Part shown: in pieces, positions 27,745 through 35,423 of the stretch | How the letters are laid out: each line of letters begins with the position of its first letter | Numbering within the stretch: the stretch's first letter is position 1 | DNA from: Salegentibacter sp. 24 | GTDB taxonomy: Bacteria > Bacteroidota > Bacteroidia > Flavobacteriales > Flavobacteriaceae | DNA length: 64,000 bases | Assembly (NCBI RefSeq): GCF_004362395.1 | Contig: NZ_SNWE01000006.1 | Location: 62,001 to 126,000, forward strand | Direction of reading: 5' to 3' | Translations under genes and position numbers: made by a program | The notes under the pieces: generated by a model | Databases searched by the model: none | The model's input: the letters and a program-made list of their open reading frames with translations, nothing else | What the model was told of the DNA's origin: nothing

Positions 27745-28197
27745 ATGGGCAAATCGCAACAAACATTCAGTAAAACTGAAAAAGAAAAAAAGAAAATAAA
27801 AAAACGGAAAGAAAAAGAGGCCAAAAAGCAAGAGCGCAAGGAAAACTCTAATAAAGGAGGTAATTTCGAGGATATGATCGCTTATGTAGATGCTGATGGA
27901 AATCTTACCGATACTCCTCCAGATCCTTCTCAAAAGGTTGAAGTGGAAGCTGATAGTATTGAAATTGGTGTTCCAAAAAAAGAAGATATGCCGGAAGAAG
28001 ATCCGCAAAGAAACGGAAAGGTATCTTTCTTTGATCATTCTAAAGGTTTTGGATTTATTATAGATTCAGAAAATAACGAAAAATATTTTGTTCATGTTAC
28101 CGGATTAATTGATGAGATTGATGAAAATGACAAGGTAACTTTTGAACTCGAACGTGGAATGAAAGGCATGAATGCCGTTCGCGTTAAACAACAATAG
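27745..28197 (+). CDS. Cold-shock domain protein with Lys-rich N-terminus
   Basis: A 150-residue protein. The first 35 residues are almost all Lys, Glu, Arg and Gln (KEKKKIKKRKEKEAKK), then comes an acidic linker and, from about residue 88, a cold-shock domain: GKVSFFDHSKGFGFI (RNP1) and EKYFVHVTGL (RNP2-like). It likely binds single-stranded RNA or DNA. The basic extension is common in Bacteroidetes members. It has a long leader, a terminator, and an RNA helicase gene right after, suggesting shared RNA metabolism. Confidence 0.9.
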   Translation: MGKSQQTFSKTEKEKKKIKKRKEKEAKKQERKENSNKGGNFEDMIAYVDADGNLTDTPPDPSQKVEVEADSIEIGVPKKEDMPEEDPQRNGKVSFFDHSKGFGFIIDSENNEKYFVHVTGLIDEIDENDKVTFELERGMKGMNAVRVKQQ

Positions 28198-28210
28198 TTT
28201 ACAACATCCT

Positions 28211-28247
28211 AAAGGTTCGGCAAATTAAGATTGCTGAGCCTTTCTTT
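28211..28247 (+). terminator. Terminator after cold-shock gene
   Basis: AAAGGTTCGGCAA pairs with TTGCTGAGCCTTT (13 bp, two G-U pairs), followed by a T-rich tract. Confidence 0.8.
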
Positions 28248-28320
28248 TCTTATTACTTATCTTTCCTATTTAGGATATATCCCTTCATAGTCTTCTTTAA
28301 GACTAATTATTTCAAACTAC

Positions 28321-29622
28321 ATGCAAACTAAGAATATACAGGAGATCCTGAATAAATTGGAGATTTCCGAGCTTAATGCGATGCAGCAGGAAGCTTTTAA
28401 AATTATCAGGAATAGTTCAAATACTATTTTACTTTCACCAACAGGCTCAGGGAAAACACTGGCCTTTTTACTTCCTTTACTCGAAATTTTAGACACAGAC
28501 CTGGCTGAAGTACAAACTTTGATTCTAGTTCCTTCCAGAGAACTGGCGATCCAGATAGAACAGGTAACCAGAGAAATGGGTGCAGGTTTCAAGGCAAATG
28601 CGGTATACGGCGGAAGGGCCTTTTCTAAAGATAAAATAGATCTACATCACCCTCCTGCAATATTAATAGGCACTCCCGGTAGAATTGCTGACCATTTTAG
28701 AAGAAAAACTTTTTCCACAAAAAATATTAAAGCGCTAGTTTTAGATGAATTTGATAAATCTTTAGAAGTAGGGTTTGAAAATGAGATGAAGGAAATTATT
28801 GCTGAACTTTCTGGTTTACAAAAGCGAATTCTGACATCTGCCACCCAAAACATTACTATTCCTGACTTTGTAAATTTAACGGCGCCTAAACGGATAGACT
28901 ATTTAAAAGGAGAGCAACCGTCTTTGGAGATTAAAACCATACAGGTCAATCCCAGATTAAAGCTACAAAGTCTGTTAAATTTACTTTCTGAAAATCATGA
29001 AGGTTCCGGGATTATTTTTTGCAATTTAAAAGATAGTATTGCCGAGGTAAGTGATTTCCTGAGTGAAAATCGAATTGAGCATGGCACTTTTTCCGGTGGA
29101 ATGGAACAAAAAGACAGGGAGAGATCTCTTATTAAATTCAGAAATGGAACCCACAGGTTGTTAATAGCAACCGATCTTGCAGCCCGGGGAATTGATGTCC
29201 CTGAAATTGATTTTATAATTCATTATCAGTTACCATTTAAAGCCTCTGAATTCACTCATAGAAATGGGCGTACCGCAAGAATGCGTCAGGAAGGAATCGC
29301 CTATGTATTATCTGATAGAGATACACTGCCGGATTTTATTAAAACTAATGATTATAAAGTTCAGCTCGCAAAAAAAGATACTGATATAGTTGAAAAAACT
29401 ACATTATTCATTTCGGGAGGAAGAAAGGATAAGATATCAAAAGGAGATATCGCGGGACTTTTCTTAAAACAGGGAAAACTTAAGAAAGAGCAACTTGGAC
29501 TCATTGAACTTAAGCAGGACTGTGCTTTTGTTGCTGTACCAGAGAAGAAAGCAGAAGAACTTATTAATTTACTAAATAATTCTAAGCTTAAAAAGAAAAA
29601 GGTTAGAGTTCGTTATATTTAA
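28321..29622 (+). CDS. DEAD-box RNA helicase with DbpA-like C-terminal domain
   Basis: A 433-residue SF2 RNA helicase. Motifs: Q-motif region LNAMQQEAF, Walker A SPTGSGKT, PSRELAIQ, TPGRIADH, motif II VLDEFDK (DEFD instead of DEAD), motif III TSAT, and motif VI HRNGRTARM. The last about 75 residues (LFISGGRKDKISKGDIAG to VRVRYI) fit a DbpA-type RNA-binding RRM fold, which targets 23S rRNA in DbpA. Role in ribosome assembly is therefore likely. It is followed 3 bp later by a VF530 gene. Confidence 0.88.
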   Translation: MQTKNIQEILNKLEISELNAMQQEAFKIIRNSSNTILLSPTGSGKTLAFLLPLLEILDTDLAEVQTLILVPSRELAIQIEQVTREMGAGFKANAVYGGRAFSKDKIDLHHPPAILIGTPGRIADHFRRKTFSTKNIKALVLDEFDKSLEVGFENEMKEIIAELSGLQKRILTSATQNITIPDFVNLTAPKRIDYLKGEQPSLEIKTIQVNPRLKLQSLLNLLSENHEGSGIIFCNLKDSIAEVSDFLSENRIEHGTFSGGMEQKDRERSLIKFRNGTHRLLIATDLAARGIDVPEIDFIIHYQLPFKASEFTHRNGRTARMRQEGIAYVLSDRDTLPDFIKTNDYKVQLAKKDTDIVEKTTLFISGGRKDKISKGDIAGLFLKQGKLKKEQLGLIELKQDCAFVAVPEKKAEELINLLNNSKLKKKKVRVRYI

Positions 29623-29625
29623 AAG

Positions 29626-29841
29626 ATGGAAGATTCCCAGATCAATAATCCACTCCATGGAGTAAAACTTATAGATATTCTTGAATTTCTGGTGAAATAC
29701 TATGGCTGGCAAGAAATGGCTAACAAGATTAATATAAAATGTTTTGCCAAGGATCCTTCTATTAAATCCAGCTTAATATTTTTACGTAAAACTCCCTGGG
29801 CCAGAAGTAAGGTGGAAAAGCTCTATCTTGACTCAATTTAG
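29626..29841 (+). CDS. VF530/DUF2132 family DNA-binding-like protein
   Basis: A 71-residue soluble protein matching the VF530 family: [21 protein letters not shown], then [26 protein letters not shown] with the typical KTPWAR ending. Structures of the family show a small helical fold proposed to bind nucleic acid. It starts 3 bp after the helicase stop and is surely cotranscribed with it. Confidence 0.88.
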   Translation: MEDSQINNPLHGVKLIDILEFLVKYYGWQEMANKINIKCFAKDPSIKSSLIFLRKTPWARSKVEKLYLDSI

Positions 29842-29875
29842 CTTTTAACATATCGAATGTGGATTTCCGTAAAAA

Positions 29876-29906
29876 AACATCAAAGAGAGGAAATACCTTT
29901 GATGTT
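29876..29906. terminator. Hairpin after the helicase/VF530 unit
   Basis: AACATCAAAG pairs with CTTTGATGTT. Its long A run is on the 5' side, so it looks stronger for minus-strand transcripts, though no minus-strand gene is seen here. Confidence 0.5.
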
Positions 29907-29919
29907 ATATAAATAGTAG

Positions 29920-30033
29920 ATGAGAAGCTTAATAATTTGGTTAAAATATAATTGGTTAAAATTGTTTGTTGCCATTATAGCTGGTTTAATAACCTACGAA
30001 TTACTCGATTGGCTGTATCTGCAAAAACTTTGA
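29920..30033 (+). CDS. Single-span small membrane protein (37 aa)
   Basis: A 37-residue peptide: basic/aromatic MRSLIIWLKYNWLKL, then a hydrophobic helix FVAIIAGLITYELLDWLYL and a short QKL tail. The composition of a start, a transmembrane stretch with charged edges and a stop in a gap between two genes argues for coding. No family recognised. Confidence 0.5.
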   Translation: MRSLIIWLKYNWLKLFVAIIAGLITYELLDWLYLQKL

Positions 30034-30121
30034 TTACAAGCAAGAGAAAAATACAGTCAAAATAACTCGTGAAGTATTCAGTAAAAAGAAGTAGTTTTGC
30101 CGACTATTTAAAATTAACAGG

Positions 30122-30577
30122 ATGAAACGGGTAAACAAATACAAAAAACTCTTCAATATCGAAAAAGAGATAGAACTTAAGGAACTTAAAACTTCATATC
30201 GAAATTTAGTGAAAGAATGGCATCCTGATAAATTTAGGGAAACCGATGAAAAACACGCTGAAGCTGAGATTAAAAGTAAAGAAATTATAGATGGATACCA
30301 TTTTTTGGTAAGTATTGCACCACAAACCAGGGACGCCAATCTTGAGGAGTATAATCGTACTATAAACGAAGCAGGAATTGCCGATTACCAACATAAAGGG
30401 AATTTACTGGAGATTTCCTTTACCAATGGAACTACTTATGAATATTTTGGAGTAAATAGAAAGCTTTTCATGAAATTTATAAGTTCCGACAAACAGGTAA
30501 GATTTGCGAAGAGAAATATTTATAATTCTTTTTTATATAGAAAATCCAAAAAGGATCTTGAGCTACAATCAGCCTAA
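30122..30577 (+). CDS. J-domain protein with C-terminal KTSC domain
   Basis: A 151-residue soluble protein. Residues about 8-60 form a DnaJ-like helical hairpin with the invariant HPD at 34-36 (EWHPDKF). Residues about 92-140 match the KTSC domain, which follows lysyl-tRNA synthetase in some proteins: LLEISFTNGTTYEYFGVNRKL, then FAKRNIYNSF. It may recruit DnaK to a nucleic-acid or ribosome-bound partner; that is inference. It stands alone with a terminator. Confidence 0.82.
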   Translation: MKRVNKYKKLFNIEKEIELKELKTSYRNLVKEWHPDKFRETDEKHAEAEIKSKEIIDGYHFLVSIAPQTRDANLEEYNRTINEAGIADYQHKGNLLEISFTNGTTYEYFGVNRKLFMKFISSDKQVRFAKRNIYNSFLYRKSKKDLELQSA

Positions 30578-30596
30578 TTTCATAGTCTGATTATAG

Positions 30597-30622
30597 AAGG
30601 TCATCCAGTATCGGATGACCTT
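30597..30622. terminator. Terminator after J-domain/KTSC gene
   Basis: AAGGTCATCC pairs perfectly with GGATGACCTT (10 bp) around a 6-nt loop, shortly after the stop. Confidence 0.75.
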
Positions 30623-30761
30623 ATCAGTTAAATGCACTATAATTTATATTATGTAAAATTGAACCCAATGTAACCAACGTTCATATTCTTGTTAGTTTAT
30701 TCTTTGATTATCAAAGTTTAATTTACTTTTCTTAAATTGTAGAATCTCTATTTTCCTTATT

Positions 30762-31130
30762 ATGAGAATTATATCAGTACAATTTAAAAGCAATAATCAG
30801 GTTCCAATTCTTATACAGGATTTTACTCCCTGTTATTTGCCATTGAAATTCTACATTCTGAAATTAAAGTCCAAATCATACAGAATTCAATATAGCTATT
30901 TAAATTCTATTAAATTATTATTGGATTTCTATCAGTCAATAAATATTGAATTCGAAAAAGAAATTATTATAAATAAAAATTCTAAAATTATTTATGATTA
31001 TTCTGAAAGTTTAATATCCTGGTTAAACAACAATTGTATTGATAATCAAAAAGGTTTTAATACTTCTCCTTTAACTTACAACAATCACCTTTGTAAAATT
31101 AGAAACTTTTTAGTCTGGATTACACAGACT
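30762..31130 (+). pseudogene. Tyrosine recombinase (integrase) N-terminal fragment
   Basis: About 120 residues resemble the N-terminal arm and core-binding (SAM-like) domain of phage-type integrases: LKSKSYRIQYSYLNSIKLLLDFYQS and TYNNHLCKIRNFLVWI. The catalytic domain is absent: after about base 31130 the frame runs antisense into the tail of the decarboxylase gene and ends at 31211. It is more AT-rich than its neighbours. I read it as a remnant of a mobile element left by a deletion; the assignment to integrases is by pattern and moderate. Confidence 0.55.
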
Positions 31131-31748
31131 ATAATGGGATTGGGAAACTCCCAGCCTCATACTTATATTCATATGACCTTTAGCCATTGGAGCAAGATCT
31201 CCCATAGTTAATAATGCCGCTACGGTGGCTATCTCCCTTTCCTTAAAAGACAATACGCCTCTTTTAAAAATATCTGCGAACAAATGCTCTTTCAGGAATA
31301 CCTCAATGATCGGTACGGTTTTAGCATAGGCCGCCTTTGGCCTGTTTTCAACTCCGGATAGCTCAGCAAGAACCTCCTTTCCAATTTCATATTTATCACC
31401 ATTCTTTAAATCAGTCGGTTTTTCTCCTGTTTCGTCTTTAATCCCCCTGTCTTTTCTATCTTCTAAAACTTCCGTCAGGGTATTTATCGCCATAAGGCTT
31501 CGCGGAAATCCACAATAGGCATATAGATGAACAAGTTCCTCCTTAATCTTATTTATGCTAAGCCCGTTATCCAGGCCTTCATGTAACGCATCCTCTAAGG
31601 TTTCGAGATCACCCTTCGCGGTAGCCGCAGAAATTCTGGCTATGCTATACTCTTCCGGACTTAATTCTTCAGATTCTGTTTGTGCGAAAACAGACAGATT
31701 GGCTGCGATGAATAAAGTAATAATTAATCTTATAGTTTTCAATTTCAT
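31110..31748 (-). CDS. Exported carboxymuconolactone decarboxylase family protein, C-terminally truncated
   Basis: A 212-residue protein with a signal peptide (MKLKTIRLIITLFIAANLSVFAQ). The CMD/AhpD-like fold is visible: VHLYAYCGFPRSLMAINTL and a second half with FKEREIATVAALLTMGD and GHMNISMRLGVS. Directly after GVS (about 31145) the sequence turns into QSHYSLCNPD and stops, so the usual final helices are missing. It has one Cys in the AYCGFPRS motif, not the CxxC of AhpD. Last gene of the five-gene operon. Confidence 0.75.
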   Translation of the reverse strand: MKLKTIRLIITLFIAANLSVFAQTESEELSPEEYSIARISAATAKGDLETLEDALHEGLDNGLSINKIKEELVHLYAYCGFPRSLMAINTLTEVLEDRKDRGIKDETGEKPTDLKNGDKYEIGKEVLAELSGVENRPKAAYAKTVPIIEVFLKEHLFADIFKRGVLSFKEREIATVAALLTMGDLAPMAKGHMNISMRLGVSQSHYSLCNPD

Positions 31749-31752
31749 AATT

Positions 31753-32358
31753 CTATGATTTTTCTAATAACCCGATGCTGGTTAACCAGGTTATAACCTG
31801 ATCTTCGACCTTCTCCTTGCGTTCTCCTTTGATCGCCAGTAAAACCCCTTTCTTTTCATATCCTCCTTCTACCGAAAAGCCTTTCAGGATCTTACTATCT
31901 GGACATAATTCTCTTAACTGGTCAAATCCCTGACCTACCCCAAAACCTGCATTGGTATTGAAGGGGATTACAGTTATACCGCTCAGATCATTTTCAGTTA
32001 AAAAGCTCTTCATGGGAGGCGGCATTTGCATATCCCAGGTAGGGAAACCAACAAATAAAATATCATAGTCTTTAAGGTTTTCAATTTTAGTTTTCAAAGG
32101 AGGTAGGTATCCTTCTTCATTTTCCCTGTCTACCTGAGCAACTATTTCCTGATAATTCTCCGGGTATGGATCTTGCTTTTCCAAGGCAATTAAATTACCC
32201 CCAACTTTTTCCTGAATAAGCTTAGCTACAGCTTCTGTATTTTCTGTTCTCGATAAATAAACAACGGCGATTTTTTCCTGGGCATTAGATTGAATACCAA
32301 TAATCATAAAGACGATTACAAATAGACCAAAGAGTTTATTTGATTGAACAATTTTCAT
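31753..32358 (-). CDS. Exported flavodoxin-like protein
   Basis: A 201-residue flavodoxin fold protein preceded by a signal peptide that ends near IQSNAQ. The FMN phosphate loop is YLSRTENTEAVAK, followed by a FVGFPTWDMQMPPPMKSFL loop and a final helix. It is likely FMN-bound and periplasmic, which is unusual for flavodoxins. It lies 4 bp before the decarboxylase gene and 20 bp after the cupin gene, inside the operon. Confidence 0.85.
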   Translation of the reverse strand: MKIVQSNKLFGLFVIVFMIIGIQSNAQEKIAVVYLSRTENTEAVAKLIQEKVGGNLIALEKQDPYPENYQEIVAQVDRENEEGYLPPLKTKIENLKDYDILFVGFPTWDMQMPPPMKSFLTENDLSGITVIPFNTNAGFGVGQGFDQLRELCPDSKILKGFSVEGGYEKKGVLLAIKGERKEKVEDQVITWLTSIGLLEKS

Positions 32359-32378
32359 TTCAATTATTATTTAAAGAC

Positions 32379-32852
32379 TTATTTTTTCAGCTTTTCCGCT
32401 ACCTTATCATAATACTCCTGGGTGAGTACCTCGGTCCAGGTAGTGGGTTGTTCTCCTCCATACACAGCCAGATAAGTTACATCACTGTCTTTGGTGGATG
32501 AATGCCAATGCTCTGTTTCCTTTTCACATTTTATCACGTCACCAGCTTTTAGGACAACAGGGGCTTTTCCTCTTTCCTGATAGTAGCCTTCGCCTTCAAC
32601 ATAAATCAACACCTGGGTAGAGGCATGTTTATGCCAGTCCAGAGTAGAATTTGCTTTGAAAGTGGCCTTGGTGATATGAAAATTTAAATCTCTCTCAACC
32701 TCCAGCAATCCATTTAACCAGGCCTCTCCTAAATAATGGGTATTAGGAGCTTTGGTGCCTTCCTCCAGATATGATGAGACTGAATAAGATTCCTCCTGAG
32801 CAAAAACACATATTGGAACAATAAATAATAATACTGTGATTAGATTTTTCAT
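32379..32852 (-). CDS. Exported cupin domain protein
   Basis: A 157-residue protein with signal peptide (MKNLITVLLFIVPICVFAQ). The single cupin barrel shows LDWHKHASTQVLIYVEGEGYYQERG (metal-binding His pair, then Glu region) and GDVIKCEKETEHWHSS (final His). It probably binds a metal in the periplasm; substrate unknown. Six base pairs separate it from the upstream hydrolase gene. Confidence 0.85.
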   Translation of the reverse strand: MKNLITVLLFIVPICVFAQEESYSVSSYLEEGTKAPNTHYLGEAWLNGLLEVERDLNFHITKATFKANSTLDWHKHASTQVLIYVEGEGYYQERGKAPVVLKAGDVIKCEKETEHWHSSTKDSDVTYLAVYGGEQPTTWTEVLTQEYYDKVAEKLKK

Positions 32853-32858
32853 TTTATT

Positions 32859-33971
32859 CTATTTTTTAGTTAATCCTTTTTCTTTTAGCCAGCTATACAT
32901 TAATTCCGCTACTTTCTTATTGTTAAGGTCTGACATGGGGAAATGGGTATTGCCCTTTAATCCTGCTTCAGGAAGTGGTACTAAAGTCACATCTCCCCCG
33001 TATTTATTTACCGTATCACGCCATTTCCTGGCCATAGCCAGTGCAACCCTCCATTGTTCTTTTCCAGGATTCTGCACAGGCTCCTCAGGAATATAATCCC
33101 CATAATAGATGATAATTGGAATTTCTGTCAGGCGATTGAATTCATCCATAGGAACACCCCTGGCACTCAACTCTCCACCGAGATAAGGCATTGGTTCAGG
33201 CACTTCTCCTTCAGGAAATACGAAATTACTTCCTGGTTCATAGGAAACTATTGCCTTAATATTATCGTTTTTAAGGGCCGTGAGCCATCCCTGTCCTCCG
33301 CTATGAGAATGTGTAACAAGTACTGAAGGACCTATTTTATCAAACAATGCTGAAACGGCATCGATATTTACATCAATTTCCAAGGGCCCAGTATCCGGGG
33401 TCATTTGGCGGTAAAACTGATCTAAAGCTTCAGGATCTTTAGAAAATTGAACTCCTGGGTAAAAATTATTTCCTAAGCCAAGCCTGAAAATGCCAAACCA
33501 AAGTTGATCATCTGTAGCTGCACTAATACGAGTAGGTTCTGTGCTTCGCCCGGAAAGACCTCGACGAGGTTGATCCAGTAAATAAACCGGGAAATCTTTC
33601 CGCAGAAAAATACTTTGAAAACCTTCTCTGCCATCAGGGGTGGTTTGCCAGGTCCTCATAGACTGCCCATAGCCGTGCCAGAATACTAAAGGAAATTCAT
33701 TAGCATTTACCGGAATTTGGTAATATACGGTAGCATGATCTCCATGCAGGGTTTGGCCTTCGGTACTTTGATTGCTGGGATTGAAAGCTCCATGTTCTAT
33801 AGGATCAAATGTTCCAGGACTCTCCTTTACTGTTCCTCCCACGGCAAAACTTCCTTGTTTTTTTAAAACAATTGCATCGGTGGAAATAGATTTAGATCCT
33901 AAGCAAGAACAAAGAAATAGAGATATTCCTAGTATAAAGCTTATTCTTATTTTTTGGTACAGCAGTTTCAT
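32859..33971 (-). CDS. Alpha/beta hydrolase lipoprotein (esterase-like)
   Basis: A 370-residue protein with a lipobox (LFLCSC), so membrane-anchored. The hydrolase fold shows LVFWHGYGQSMRTWQ (oxyanion region), LDQPRRGLSGRS, and the nucleophile elbow in VTHSHSGGQGW; the acid in DYIPEEP-like segment and a late His (NTHFPMSD) complete the triad. It resembles the esterase 713 group of alpha/beta hydrolases, a comparison from memory. It is second in the operon, 79 bp after the reductase gene. Confidence 0.82.
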   Translation of the reverse strand: MKLLYQKIRISFILGISLFLCSCLGSKSISTDAIVLKKQGSFAVGGTVKESPGTFDPIEHGAFNPSNQSTEGQTLHGDHATVYYQIPVNANEFPLVFWHGYGQSMRTWQTTPDGREGFQSIFLRKDFPVYLLDQPRRGLSGRSTEPTRISAATDDQLWFGIFRLGLGNNFYPGVQFSKDPEALDQFYRQMTPDTGPLEIDVNIDAVSALFDKIGPSVLVTHSHSGGQGWLTALKNDNIKAIVSYEPGSNFVFPEGEVPEPMPYLGGELSARGVPMDEFNRLTEIPIIIYYGDYIPEEPVQNPGKEQWRVALAMARKWRDTVNKYGGDVTLVPLPEAGLKGNTHFPMSDLNNKKVAELMYSWLKEKGLTKK

Positions 33972-34050
33972 TTTATATTGTTCAGTTTTCTACAATTTAG
34001 TAAAAGTATCAGGAAAGGTTAGATTTTATAATTATTCTTCCTAAAAGAAT

Positions 34051-35241
34051 CTATTTCTTTATTGGTGCTTCAACCCCCATAGCAGCCATAACAGGCTCTG
34101 CATTTTGTGCTCCTACAATTTCAATTTTAGACAGACCCAGATCAAATTCCTTTAATTCTTCCTTACTGAATGAAATTTCATTAGCTCTTAAATTTTCCCT
34201 GAGGTGCACAGAATTAGAGGTTCCGGGAATTGGAACTATCCAGGGCTTTTGAGCCTGTAACCAGGCTAAGGTTATTTGCGCTGGTGTTGCATTTTTTCGA
34301 AGACCCCATTCCTCAATATAGTAAAGAATTTGGAGGTTTTGTGGTATGTTTTCAGGAGTTGTTCGTGGTAGAATGATGCGAAAATCACCTTCAGAAAACC
34401 TGGTATTTTCGTTAATAGCATCGGCAAAAAAACCATAACCCAGGGGACACCATGGTACGAAACCTATTCCCAATTCTTCACAAAGGGGCAACACATCAGA
34501 TTCTGGATTGCGCGTCCAGGGAGAATATTCATTCTGGATCGCGGTAAGTGGTTCCACGGCGTGAGCACGACGAATCGTATTTAATCCTGGTTCAGATAAT
34601 CCCCAATGAAGCACCTTTCCTTCTTTCATCAAATCCTGAACAGTACCAGCAACATCTTCAATTGGAACATTCGGATCTACCCGGTGTTGATATAACAGGT
34701 CTATATAATCGGTTCTTAGCCTTTTCAGCATACCTTCCACGGCTCTGCGAATGGTTTTTGGATTACTATCTAATCCTCCTCGTTCGCCGGTCTCAGGATT
34801 AATATCGAAACCGAACTTTGTAGCGATCTTCACATCTTTCCTAAACGGCTCAACCGCTTCACCTATCTGTCTTTCACTGATCAATGGTCCGTAGACCTCT
34901 GCGGTATCAAAAAATGTAACTCCATTGTCATAGGCTTCCCGATAAAGCTTATTTACCTTGTATTGATCGCGAACCCCGCCAGTATAAAACCCAACCACAG
35001 AAAGGGCTCCTAGACCAAGTGGAGAAACCTCCAGATTTCCAAGTCTTCTTTTATCCGGATTTATATTCTGTTGTTGAGATTTATTAATCTTTCCCTGGCT
35101 TGTGTCATTACCTTTTGTATTTGCCCACATTGAAAACGGATTCAAACTAAGCCCAACACCAGCTATAGTAGAACTACTTAAAAATTTCCTTCGGCTAAAG
35201 CTTTTCCCATTCTGAAAACTATTAGAATCTCTATTTTCCAT
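34051..35241 (-). CDS. Tat-exported aldo/keto reductase
   Basis: A 396-residue NADPH-dependent AKR with a twin-arginine signal (FSRRKFLSSSTIAGVGLSL). Catalytic residues: Asp/Tyr in FFDTAEVYGP, Lys in IATKFGFD, His in YQHRVDP. The C-terminal ITLAWLQAQKPWIVPIPGT matches the family's cofactor-binding part. Tat export fits a protein folded with its cofactor in the cytoplasm. First gene of the operon, divergent from the AraC regulator gene. Confidence 0.88.
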   Translation of the reverse strand: MENRDSNSFQNGKSFSRRKFLSSSTIAGVGLSLNPFSMWANTKGNDTSQGKINKSQQQNINPDKRRLGNLEVSPLGLGALSVVGFYTGGVRDQYKVNKLYREAYDNGVTFFDTAEVYGPLISERQIGEAVEPFRKDVKIATKFGFDINPETGERGGLDSNPKTIRRAVEGMLKRLRTDYIDLLYQHRVDPNVPIEDVAGTVQDLMKEGKVLHWGLSEPGLNTIRRAHAVEPLTAIQNEYSPWTRNPESDVLPLCEELGIGFVPWCPLGYGFFADAINENTRFSEGDFRIILPRTTPENIPQNLQILYYIEEWGLRKNATPAQITLAWLQAQKPWIVPIPGTSNSVHLRENLRANEISFSKEELKEFDLGLSKIEIVGAQNAEPVMAAMGVEAPIKK

Positions 35242-35286
35242 AATTATATATTATATGTTATTACTGCTTTACTAAAAATCTTAATA

Positions 35287-35294
35287 CAAATATC
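35287..35294 (-). promoter_or_regulatory. Candidate -7 box of the aldo/keto reductase operon
   Basis: On the minus strand GATATTTG matches TAnnTTTG at all but one fixed position, about 46 nt before the reductase ATG. The nearer 12-bp repeat ends up just upstream of the expected -33 region. Confidence 0.35.
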
Positions 35295-35324
35295 CCCCAA
35301 TCTAGAGGTATATCTGGTATACAG

Positions 35325-35357
35325 ATTACTGATATTCTAACCATAATTACTGATATT
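35325..35357. promoter_or_regulatory. Two 12-bp direct repeats, 21 bp apart (probable AraC operator)
   Basis: ATTACTGATATT occurs perfectly at 35325-35336 and 35346-35357, in the same orientation, with a 21-bp period (two helical turns). The spacing is typical of AraC/XylS half sites. It lies between the divergent regulator and the operon. Binding is inferred. Confidence 0.6.
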
Positions 35358-35391
35358 AGTCACGAGATCAATTTCTTAAAACACAGATTGA

Positions 35392-35399
35392 TATATTTG
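35392..35399 (+). promoter_or_regulatory. Candidate -7 box of araC-type gene
   Basis: TATATTTG is a full match to TAnnTTTG, 25 nt before the ATG at 35424. Confidence 0.45.
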
Positions 35400-35423
35400 T
35401 ATTGAAGTAAAAAAGCAAGAACT

